Origin: CF-46 sp042408445
GTDB taxonomy: Bacteria; Chloroflexota; Limnocylindria; Limnocylindrales; CSP1-4
Direction: 5' to 3'
Assembly: GCA_042408445.1 (NCBI GenBank)
Contig: JBHORC010000004.1
Location: forward strand, 1-64,000
DNA: 64,000 bases
The position numbers and the translations under genes were made by a program. The notes below the pieces were generated by a model, which worked only from the letters and a program-made list of their open reading frames with translations, was not told where the DNA came from and ran no database searches. Numbering within the stretch: the first letter of the stretch is position 1; each line of letters begins with the position of its first letter. Positions 8,373-15,743 of the stretch are shown in pieces.

Positions 8373-9351
8373 CTTCGTGTCCGCGGCGGTTCGCGGCGAG
8401 TCCCGCGAGTCCCGCGCGCGTGGCGACTGTTCCCGGTGCGCCCCTCGGGGCAGTCGGGCTGCCGGGCGCCCACCACTCACCTGGTCCCGGACGTGCGGAA
8501 CGCCCGGAGGAGGGGGCTCCGGGCGTCCGCGGGATCGGGGTGAAGACGCCCCGTCACAAGCGTCCCCACGCGGGTGTGTTCGATTTCACGTCAACGTTGA
8601 CCGTCGAGCGTGGGACGATCGTAGGGGTGGCGGCGCGTCGCGCATCTGCCGGGTCCGGGGGACGATCTTGCAACCGCATAACGTCGCCGACGACGGCCGA
8701 ACCTGCCCCTACGCAAGCGCGGCGGTGGCACCCCGCGGGGCACAGGCTCGCCGGACGTGCGCCGCGGACGTGCCGGACCCTCCGGCCGTCGTGTCCCGAC
8801 ATCTGCTCACCTGATGAGCACTGACGTCGTCGCTGTCGACCAGATCCGCGGCCTGGCGGCGGCTGCACGCTCGGCACTCGAGCGGCGCACTGACCATTGC
8901 GCACTCACGAGGCAACTGCCAGGTCGGCGCCCGCCGGGAGCCGGCACATGGTCGCCCGCTGAGCAATTGACAGGAACAGGCTCGACTTCGGGTGTCGGCG
9001 CGCATGCGAGCCGCGTCCGGCTCACGTCGGGGACCGCATGGCCGAGACAACGCGCACGTCACGCGCAGGTGTCAGGGTCGGCGTCTGGAGCCGAGGCGCG
9101 GAGGCCGCGGGGGATGCGCCGAGAGAGACGCGCCGAGAGACGCGCCGGCCGACCTCGGCCGGAGAAGACTGCGGGCTCCCGGACCCCCAGTGGTCGGAAG
9201 CCCGCAGACCGAGTGTGGTTCGCGCTGGCTGTCGCGCACGTGAACCGCACCGGACGAGGGATTGCAGCGGCCTGTCCGAGGTCTTGCAGCGAGCCGACGT
9301 CGGGGCCGGCAGGGTCGGTGGACGGGGGAGGAGCAGAGCGGGCGGCCCGGC
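8373..9351. other. Gene-poor kilobase with several inverted repeats
   Basis: No convincing gene is seen on either strand across about 980 bp. The open frames are Arg/Gly/Ser-rich and lack family features, Shine-Dalgarno or -10 boxes. The stretch holds a 10-bp hairpin (8500-8509 with 8517-8526), a perfect 12-bp palindrome at 8590, a 9-bp hairpin (9169-9177 with 9199-9207) and short GAGAGACGCGCC direct repeats near 9120-9147. An ATG at 8814 begins a possible coding stretch but is unsupported. The region could be a degraded gene or hold unrecognised RNA. Confidence 0.5.
8590..8601. promoter_or_regulatory. Perfect palindrome GTCAACGTTGAC
   Basis: A 12-bp perfect palindrome inside the gene-poor stretch. 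Its half-site GTCAAC/GTTGAC is similar to the MarR-type half-sites at 23594, so it may be an operator. No adjacent gene can be assigned to it. Confidence 0.3.
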
Positions 9352-9702
9352 TCAGCTCATCACGTCGGCCGCGAGCACCTTCAGGACGGCGTCGCGGAGA
9401 TCCCGTGCCGTCACGTCGCAGCGGGTCGGGCGGGTCGCGGTCTCGCGCGGGCCGATGAGCAACGTCCGCAGCCCGGGGCGCCGGTCCCCGCAGACCGCCG
9501 CGTCCGCGGTGATGTACCACGATCCCCGGGGAGGGTCCGCCGGCAGGACGTCGACCCGCTCAGTCCATTCCGCCAGTTCGGCCGCCGGGTGCTGGGCGTC
9601 CGCCACGAGCACGAGGCCGTGGCCCGCCTCCTTCAGATGGGCGAGCCGGGCCGCGGAGTCCGCGTCGAGCGCGGCGGACCCGTGGACGTAGATCAGCTGC
9701 AT
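9352..9702 (-). CDS. HAD-like hypothetical protein
   Basis: A 116-aa protein beginning MQLIYVHG with the pattern hhhhhG...LKEAGHGLVLV and RGSWYITADAAVCGDRRPGL. This is the layout of small HAD-like phosphatase-fold proteins: a beta strand, a helix, then an acidic/Gly loop with D-x-x-x-C-x-D-R-R. The canonical DxDx(T/V) nucleophile motif is absent (YVHGSAAL in its place), so it is probably not a normal phosphatase. ATG 9702 is placed by TACCGT ending 7 nt upstream. The open frame extends further but is non-coding in character. It stands alone. Confidence 0.6.
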   Translation of the reverse strand: MQLIYVHGSAALDADSAARLAHLKEAGHGLVLVADAQHPAAELAEWTERVDVLPADPPRGSWYITADAAVCGDRRPGLRTLLIGPRETATRPTRCDVTARDLRDAVLKVLAADVMS

Positions 9703-9709
9703 CGGCCCG

Positions 9710-9715
9710 ACGGTA
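9710..9715 (-). promoter_or_regulatory. Leaderless -10 box (TACCGT)
   Basis: TACCGT on the minus strand lies 7 nt before ATG 9702. Transcription would start at or next to the initiation codon. No Shine-Dalgarno is present. Confidence 0.55.
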
Positions 9716-9969
9716 CTGCGCGCCTGGGGCGAAACGGTCACGAGCGCGAGCGGGCCTCCTTGCAGGCGACTGGCAACGCGCGCCGGGCGAGGATCGACGA
9801 TCGAGTCGGGCAGCCGGGAGACCCGAACCGCGGTTCCGGGCGGGCACATGCACCGGCCACGAACGGGTCGGGACCGGCCGCGAAACGAGCCGCACCGAGG
9901 CCGCCGCGTCGGTCCGCGAGATCTCACCGGACACGCAGACGCCGGCACCCGAGGGCGCCGGCGTCACGA

Positions 9970-9993
9970 GTCGCGCCCCAGTCGGGGCGCGAC
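9970..9993. terminator. 10-bp GC hairpin after the SRPBCC gene
   Basis: GTCGCGCCCC (9970-9979) pairs perfectly with GGGGCGCGAC (9984-9993) around the loop AGTC. It lies 12 bp past the stop codon of the leftward SRPBCC gene. The remaining DNA between 9716 and 9969 shows no gene. Confidence 0.65.
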
Positions 9994-10005
9994 GACGGAA
10001 CGGGG

Positions 10006-10467
10006 TCAGTTGCTCGTCTGGTTCACCTGACCGCGCCAGGCACCGGTCTCGGTGCCGCGCGACTCGATGAAGTCCTTGAACCGCTCCATGTCGCCCTTGA
10101 CGCGTCGCTGGACGATGCCGAGCGCGTCGCCCACGGACTCGACCGGGCCCTCGGGCTCGACGTCGAGCTGGAGCGTCACGCGGCTCTTGCCCTCATCGAG
10201 GCGATGGAACGTGACCACGCCCGCGTTGTGGGCGCCATCGACGGCGGTCCAGGCGATCCGCTCGTCCGGCTGCTGCTCGGTGATCTTCGCTTCCCAGCTC
10301 TTCTCGCGGCCGCCGACCTCGGCGACCCACTCGAGCGTCTTGTCGTCGAGCTGCCGGACGGACTTCACGCCCTCCATGAACTCGGGAAACGTCTCGAACT
10401 GTGTCCACTGGTCGTATGCGGTTCGAACCGGGACCTGGACTTCGACCGCTTCGGTGATCTGCGACAT
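10006..10467 (-). CDS. SRPBCC-fold cyclase/dehydrase family protein
   Basis: A 153-aa START/SRPBCC helix-grip protein of the polyketide cyclase/COG5637 type. It opens with the beta strand EAVEVQVPVRTAYDQWTQFE followed by FPEFMEGV, then the family's W-x-A-x-V...(R)IAWTAVDG core and a long C-terminal helix (RRVKGDMERFKDFIESRG). It is expected to bind a hydrophobic ligand in the cytoplasm. Close relatives are small stress-associated proteins rather than polyketide enzymes. ATG 10467 has AGGAGG 4 nt upstream. It is bracketed by hairpins at 9970 and 10500, so it is a monocistronic unit. Confidence 0.82.
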   Translation of the reverse strand: MSQITEAVEVQVPVRTAYDQWTQFETFPEFMEGVKSVRQLDDKTLEWVAEVGGREKSWEAKITEQQPDERIAWTAVDGAHNAGVVTFHRLDEGKSRVTLQLDVEPEGPVESVGDALGIVQRRVKGDMERFKDFIESRGTETGAWRGQVNQTSN

Positions 10468-10499
10468 CGTGCCTCCTTGACGTGCGGCGAGGAGAATCA

Positions 10500-10527
10500 G
10501 AACGCCCACCTGGTCAGGTGGGCGTTC
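10500..10527. terminator. Perfect 12-bp hairpin terminator
   Basis: GAACGCCCACCT (10500-10511) and AGGTGGGCGTTC (10516-10527) pair exactly around GGTC. It separates the leftward GlsB/YeaQ gene from the leftward SRPBCC gene. It lies upstream of the latter's start, so it ends the first unit. Confidence 0.8.
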
Positions 10528-10578
10528 CGCTGGGCTGGGTTCAGCGGAGCACCCGCTCCGCGAGCGTTGCTGACCGGG

Positions 10579-10860
10579 TCAGATCGCCCCGCGACCGCTG
10601 CGCGAGCGGCTCGTGACCGCGTTCACGACGACGACCACGATGATCGCGCCGATGACCGAGACGACGATCGAGCTCAGGTCGAACGGGCCGTCGATCGGGT
10701 TCGAGTTGAAGAGCACACCGGCGAGGAAGCCGCCGACGAGCGCGCCGACGATGCCGAGAACGATGTGGCCGATGACTCCATACCCTTCATCGCCCTTGAC
10801 GAGAAAGCCAGCGAGATAGCCGGCGATGGCGCCGAGAACGATCCACGCGATGATGTTCAT
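10579..10860 (-). CDS. GlsB/YeaQ/YmgE family stress membrane protein
   Basis: A 93-aa inner-membrane protein of the transglycosylase-associated (Transgly_assoc) family. It has three hydrophobic segments: IIAWIVLGAIAGYLAGFLVKG, then IGHIVLGIVGALVGGFLAGVL, then SIVVSVIGAIIVVVVVNAV. The Gly-rich GAxxGxxxG patterns are typical. These proteins are small stress-responsive membrane proteins of unclear mechanism. ATG 10860 has GGAGG 10 nt upstream, a somewhat long spacer. It is followed by the terminator at 10500. Confidence 0.88.
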   Translation of the reverse strand: MNIIAWIVLGAIAGYLAGFLVKGDEGYGVIGHIVLGIVGALVGGFLAGVLFNSNPIDGPFDLSSIVVSVIGAIIVVVVVNAVTSRSRSGRGAI

Positions 10861-11099
10861 GAGGTGAAACCTCCATCCCTTCGAGTTCACGCGTCCGGGG
10901 AGACCCGGTACGCCACGAAGTCTCGTTCGCGCCGGTCGTCGCTTCGGCAACGATCTCGGCGCTCTCCATTGCAACGGCCTGACAGGCCCGTCCTGTCGAG
11001 CGGGGGAGAACGGGGCGATTCAGGGGGAACGCCCCCGGCGCGGTCCGCCGGAGGCGCTCGGTCCCGATGCCTTCTGCGGCGCGTCAGGCGCCGCGACTG

Positions 11100-11336
11100 C
11101 TACGAGGAGCTGGGCGAGGCGCCGAGGGCGTCCGATGCGCCGGCGCCCGTGCCGGTGCTGCTGCCGGCGCCCGTGCCGGCGTCGGTGCTGCTGCCGGCGC
11201 CGCCGCCGGTGCTCGTTGACGCCGCCGGGGTCGTGGTGGTCCCGCCACCGCTCCCGGAGCCGCTGTTGTTGCAGGCGACGACCGCGCCGCCGAGGGATGC
11301 CGCAAGGGCAAGGGCAAGCAGAACGCGCTTGATCAT
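11100..11336 (-). CDS. Small Ser/Gly/Thr-rich lipoprotein
   Basis: A 78-aa predicted lipoprotein. Its basic start MIKR and hydrophobic stretch lead to the lipobox VVAC at about residue 22, followed by a low-complexity tail of Gly, Ser, Thr and Ala with no folded domain. After processing it would be a lipid-anchored flexible tail of about 56 residues. GAGG lies about 10 nt before ATG 11336. The function is unknown. The tail has near-repeats of GAGSST(D/G)(A/T)G, arising from local DNA repeats at about 11150-11210. Confidence 0.7.
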   Translation of the reverse strand: MIKRVLLALALAASLGGAVVACNNSGSGSGGGTTTTPAASTSTGGGAGSSTDAGTGAGSSTGTGAGASDALGASPSSS

Positions 11337-11517
11337 GTGCTGGGGTTCCTCCGTGTCCAGGCGCCGGTGTTCCGGCACCTCAGGTGGCCGGGGCGACCAC
11401 GCGGACGGACGTTACCGAGGCTCGGAGCACGAGCCTCCGTGCCGTGGTGGGTTCACTCTTGCAGGCTCCTCGCAGCCGTTCCGCTCGCGCGGAGGCTCGT
11501 CGCCCGCGAAACGGCCG

Positions 11518-14400
11518 TCAGGCCTGGCTGTCCTCGCTCATGACGGTGAGCGAGAAGCCGAACTCGGCCCCACCCTCCGGCCGGTTTTCGGCCCAGATCC
11601 GGCCGCCCATCGCGTGGATCAGCCGGGCGCAGACGAACAGCCCGATCCCCGCCCCGGCCGCGACCCGTGCCGTGCGCGGTGACCGGAAGAAGAGGTCGAA
11701 CAGCCGTCCGGCATCCTCGGGCGGAAAGCCGGGACCGTCATCGAGGATCCGGACGACGACCTCCGTCGGCAGCGCCTGGACGAGGACCTCGACCGACGTC
11801 CCGACACCGCCGTACTTCGCCGCGTTCGACAACAGGTTCCGGATGACCTGCTCCACGTACGTCGGGTCGGCGATCACGGTCGGCAGCCCGGCCGGGACGG
11901 CCAGCCGGAACGACACGGCGGGCCAGCGGTTCTCCTCCGACGCGACGATCGAGGGCAGCAGGCGCTGGAGCAGCACGGGCTCCGCACCGACGTCGCCGGT
12001 CTCGTCCTCGAACCTGGTCATCGCCACGACGTCCTCGACCAGCCGGTGGAGCCGCTCGGACTCGACGACGATGTCGCTGAAGATCTCGCGCTGCGTCTCC
12101 TGCGGGAGCTCCCCGGGCCGAGACAGCACCTTCGCGCCCGCGTAGATCGTGGTGACCGGCGTCCGGAGCTCGTGCGACAGCACGCCGATGAACGTGTCAC
12201 GGACGGCCTGGCGCTGGCGCGCCTCGGTCACGTCGCGGAGCATGACGATCGTCTCCTCCCGCATCTCGGAGGTCTGGTCGGCGCGGACGGGCCACGTCGA
12301 GATCTCGATCCAGCGCTCCTCGCCGCGTCGCGCGCGCAGCTCGACCGGTCCGCCGGACGTCCCGAGGGCGGGCGCCTGATGATCCGGGTCGTCCAGCTCG
12401 GCGAGGATGTCGGCGTAGGTCGTCTCCTCGACCTCGGGAAAGACGTCCTCGGCGGCCGGGTTCGCCAGGATGATCCGGCCCTCCCGATCGCAAACGAACA
12501 CGCCCTCGCCCATCGCCCGGATCACGGCATTGAGCTCGGCCGCGCGGGCGTGCTCGGAGGCGGCGAGCGTCCGGAGGTTCTCCTCGGCCGCGATGCGTTC
12601 GCGGAGGTCGCGGGCGACGGCAAGGATCCTGCGCGGCTCGGCGGACTGGGCGACGAGCTGGAGCCGGACCTCGACGGGGATCGCCGCGCCCGTCGACCGC
12701 CGCAGCCGGAGCGACTCGGTCCGCGCCTCGCTCGTACCGCTATCCAGCGCCTCGAACGCGACCCGCAACGTGAACGCGCCGACGTCGTCGAGGTGCTCGT
12801 CGAACGCCGTCCCGACGAGATCATCGACCGGGCGGTCGAACTGGAGGACCGCGCCCTGGTTGGCGTACACGATCCGGCGCGTCTCGACATCGATGAGCAG
12901 CACGGCGTCGCTCGTTGCGTCGAGCAGCCGCTGGAACCGGACGCCTTCCCGGAACAGCCGGGCGTTCTCGATCGCCGCCGCCGCGCGGCCGGCAAGGTTC
13001 TCGGCAAAGGCGACATCGTCCGGCTCGAAGCGACGCTCCGACTCCCCGTTCACGAGGGAGAGCACGCCGGTCACCCGGCCTCCGACGACGAGCGGCACCG
13101 ACAGCGCGGACCGGAGGCTGATCGCCCGCAGGATCTCGCGATGGCGATCGTCCTGCGCCGCGGCGTCGAGCTGTTCCGCGGTGATGTCCGGGATGTAGAC
13201 GCTCTGGCCGGTGCGGAGGATCGACGCCGCGGAGTTCGGGGAGTCGGGGTTCTCCGGGTAGTCGCTGGCGGACGCGAGCGCGAGCGCAACCTTCTCCGGA
13301 TCACGATGAGCGACGGCGATCCGTTGGAGCTTCCGGTCGTCATCCACGACCTGCACGACGCACCAGTCGGCGAAGTGGGGCACCACGAGATCGGCGACGG
13401 TCCGGACCGTCTGCTCGTAGTCGAGGGAGGAGGCGAGGACCTCCGACGCACGGGCGAGGAAGCGTTCGCGCTCCTGGGCAACCACGCGCTCGGTCACGTC
13501 GACCACGGTCAGGATCGCCGCGTCGATCGCGCCGTCGCGGTCTCGCATGGGCGACGCGCTGAGGTTGTAGGTGCGGCGAATGCCGGCCTCCGACTCGGCG
13601 GTGATGATGTCGTTCTCGACGGTCTCGCCGCGCAGTGCGCGCGGCAGCGGCCAAGCCTCGTCCGCGACGACCGTGCCGTCCGAGCGAACGCCGCGGAGCC
13701 GGCCAGTCGGCGCGACGCCGACCTCGACGGGCACGACGGACATGCGCCGGACGGCGGCGTTGGCGAAGACCACCCGGCCGTCCGGATCCGCAAGAACGAC
13801 GCCGACCGGCATGTGGCGCAGGACGGATTCGAGGCGATCCTCGGCGCGTCGCCGCTCCTCGGCCATCTCCCGGAAGCCGCGCTCCCGGTCGCGGACTCGT
13901 CGCTCGGCCTCGATCCGGGCCGTGACGTCGTGGAACGTGTTGACCGCGACGTGGCTGCCGTCGTCGAGGACCGTCGCGCGCGCGTGGAGCAGGGACCAGC
14001 GCTCCACACCGTCGAGGAGCCGGAAACCGATGAGGACGGGCTCCGGAGACTCGCCCCGCAGCACGCGGCGGCCGGGGAGCCGCGCAGGATCGAAGGGCGC
14101 TCCGAACTCGTCGATGAGCTGGAAGCGTGTGACGAGATCCCCGGGCGAAGCCCCCAGCAGCTCGTCCGGGTCCTCGAAGCCGGCCATCCTCGCGGCGAGG
14201 GGGTTGGCATAGATGAGCCGCCCCGAGTCGTCCTGGACGGTGATCCCGGCAGCGACGCCCGCCAGCACGACGGACAGGTCGACAGACGGTCGTGGCGGTG
14301 GCGCGATGAGCGCCATCGCCATTCCGCCGGTCACCGCCGCGGTCGACGCTGGATCCGAATCACCGGACTCGCGGATCGCCTCTGCGCTCACGCCGGGCAA
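11518..14400 (-). CDS. Multi-PAS/GAF sensor histidine kinase
   Basis: A 960-aa soluble sensor kinase with two PAS domains (about 40-170 and 195-310), a GAF domain (about 330-480) and two more PAS domains (about 490-610 and 625-735). HisKA carries the phospho-acceptor His in LSHELRTPVTTIYAG (about 742). An intact HATPase_c follows, with N box RNLLSNAAKYG (about 857), G1 DDGPGFPPED and G2 GAGIGLFVCARL. There is no membrane segment, so it senses cytoplasmic signals. It is an orphan kinase with no response regulator in the window. The start is unsure: TTG 14400, or GTG 14391. Its catalytic end is paralogous to the kinases at 5425 and 61996. Confidence 0.9.
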   Translation of the reverse strand: MPGVSAEAIRESGDSDPASTAAVTGGMAMALIAPPPRPSVDLSVVLAGVAAGITVQDDSGRLIYANPLAARMAGFEDPDELLGASPGDLVTRFQLIDEFGAPFDPARLPGRRVLRGESPEPVLIGFRLLDGVERWSLLHARATVLDDGSHVAVNTFHDVTARIEAERRVRDRERGFREMAEERRRAEDRLESVLRHMPVGVVLADPDGRVVFANAAVRRMSVVPVEVGVAPTGRLRGVRSDGTVVADEAWPLPRALRGETVENDIITAESEAGIRRTYNLSASPMRDRDGAIDAAILTVVDVTERVVAQERERFLARASEVLASSLDYEQTVRTVADLVVPHFADWCVVQVVDDDRKLQRIAVAHRDPEKVALALASASDYPENPDSPNSAASILRTGQSVYIPDITAEQLDAAAQDDRHREILRAISLRSALSVPLVVGGRVTGVLSLVNGESERRFEPDDVAFAENLAGRAAAAIENARLFREGVRFQRLLDATSDAVLLIDVETRRIVYANQGAVLQFDRPVDDLVGTAFDEHLDDVGAFTLRVAFEALDSGTSEARTESLRLRRSTGAAIPVEVRLQLVAQSAEPRRILAVARDLRERIAAEENLRTLAASEHARAAELNAVIRAMGEGVFVCDREGRIILANPAAEDVFPEVEETTYADILAELDDPDHQAPALGTSGGPVELRARRGEERWIEISTWPVRADQTSEMREETIVMLRDVTEARQRQAVRDTFIGVLSHELRTPVTTIYAGAKVLSRPGELPQETQREIFSDIVVESERLHRLVEDVVAMTRFEDETGDVGAEPVLLQRLLPSIVASEENRWPAVSFRLAVPAGLPTVIADPTYVEQVIRNLLSNAAKYGGVGTSVEVLVQALPTEVVVRILDDGPGFPPEDAGRLFDLFFRSPRTARVAAGAGIGLFVCARLIHAMGGRIWAENRPEGGAEFGFSLTVMSEDSQA

Positions 14401-14566
14401 CCCGACCAGGACGTGCTGATCACTCGCTCCTTGACCCTCTGCGTCTGTGGCGACGCCCCGTTCAGTAGCGCAGAGGCGGCGTGCCGTGGCGAGCGGTCCT
14501 TCGCGGGGGAGGGTTGCAGATCTGTTTCAGTCCGGTTGCGGCCCCCCGGCCGCGAATCCCGCGGCG

Positions 14567-15718
14567 CTAACCGAGACCCGGGATCGACCTCGTCCGCGAT
14601 CGCTGCTCGCCGCTGTCGGGCTCATCCGGCGCATTCTCCTCGTCGTCCGTGTCCGTCGCCGTCGGGTCCTGGGCGACGGGGACCTCGCGCGCCTGCAACC
14701 CCTCGATCAGGACCTCTCCGGCGGCAGCGATCGGAACGGCCAGCAGCGCGCCGAGCAGGCCGCCGGCGGCGCCGCCGATCAGCACGCTCAGGATGACGAG
14801 GAATGGCGAGATCCCGATCGTGTTCCGCATGACGACGGGCACGAGCACGTTGCCCTCGATCAGCTGCAGGACGAGGTAGACGCCCGCGACCTCGAGGGCG
14901 AGCTCGGGCGAGACGGTCATCGCGACGAGGACCGCGGGAACGGCGCCGAGGAGCGGACCCACGATCGGGATTGCCTCGGCCAGGGCGGCGATCAGCCCGA
15001 GGAGCACCCCGGCCGGGACGCCGAGCAGCGTGTATGCCGTCGCCGTCGCGACGCCGAGCGTCGCCATCAGGATCAGCTGACCTCGGACCCACATGCCCAG
15101 CCGGGTCTCGGCGGCGTTCCAGACGTCCCGTGCCCGTTTCCGTCGGTCCTGGGGCACGAACGCCAGGCCGTAGCGCTGCAGGCGGGCATGCTCGGTGAGC
15201 CAGAAGTAGACGACCGCCAGGAGCGTCGCGATCGAGGTGAGCGCCTCGGCGACCGTCAGCCCGAGCGCGACGACTTGCCCCGGCGCCGGCGCGGCCTCGG
15301 GTGGCTTCAGCGTCCGGGCGGCCGTGTCGATCAGCGCCGTCGCGCTGCCGGAGAGCGCGGCCGGGCGGAGGCCGGCCGCCCACTCGCGGGCACGGTCGAA
15401 GAACGGCGGCAGTGACGCGATGGTCCGGTCGAATTCCGTCAGCGCGACCGGCACGACCACGAGAACCAGGCCGACCACGGCCGCGAGGAAGACCCCGTAC
15501 ACGAGCAGGATCGTCGGTCCCCGGCCGATGGGGAGGTGACCCCGCAGCCACGCGATCATCGGCTGGAGCCCGGACGCCAGGATGACAGCGACGAGCACGA
15601 GCACGACGACACTGCCCGCGGCAATCATCACGAGCAGCACGCCTGCAACGAGGGCCACGCCGAGCGCGAGCCCGGCGCCACGTACGACGGACCGCCCGAA
15701 CCCGTCGTCGGAGGTCAT
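14567..15718 (-). CDS. AI-2E family transporter (PerM-like permease)
   Basis: A 383-aa polytopic protein with about eight membrane segments of the AI-2E/UPF0118 family. It has the duplicated N-terminal hydrophobic pair (residues 15-60), a central soluble loop (about 105-185) and the conserved late block IPIVGPLLGAVPAVLVA with LIEGNVLVPVVMRN. Members export small molecules or act in Na+/H+ antiport; the substrate here is unknown. The C-terminus is an acidic, Arg-rich cytosolic tail. It starts 25 bp after the PBP1 stop on the same strand, so the two are likely co-transcribed. There is no clear Shine-Dalgarno. Confidence 0.85.
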   Translation of the reverse strand: MTSDDGFGRSVVRGAGLALGVALVAGVLLVMIAAGSVVVLVLVAVILASGLQPMIAWLRGHLPIGRGPTILLVYGVFLAAVVGLVLVVVPVALTEFDRTIASLPPFFDRAREWAAGLRPAALSGSATALIDTAARTLKPPEAAPAPGQVVALGLTVAEALTSIATLLAVVYFWLTEHARLQRYGLAFVPQDRRKRARDVWNAAETRLGMWVRGQLILMATLGVATATAYTLLGVPAGVLLGLIAALAEAIPIVGPLLGAVPAVLVAMTVSPELALEVAGVYLVLQLIEGNVLVPVVMRNTIGISPFLVILSVLIGGAAGGLLGALLAVPIAAAGEVLIEGLQAREVPVAQDPTATDTDDEENAPDEPDSGEQRSRTRSIPGLG

Positions 15719-15743
15719 GGCGGTCCGGCCGTGGCGAGTGCCA

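Noticed and set aside
9169..9207. 9-bp hairpin as a terminator
   Set aside because: No gene ends nearby on either strand, so it is left as an unassigned inverted repeat within the gene-poor stretch.
8757..9458. 233-codon frame (and ATG 8814 within it) in the gene-poor stretch
   Set aside because: Arg/Gly/Ser-rich with no family features, no ribosome site and no box at the leaderless position. The 3' part is antisense to the HAD-like gene.
12046..14796. 916-codon plus-strand open frame
   Set aside because: Antisense to the multi-PAS kinase; no recognisable domain.
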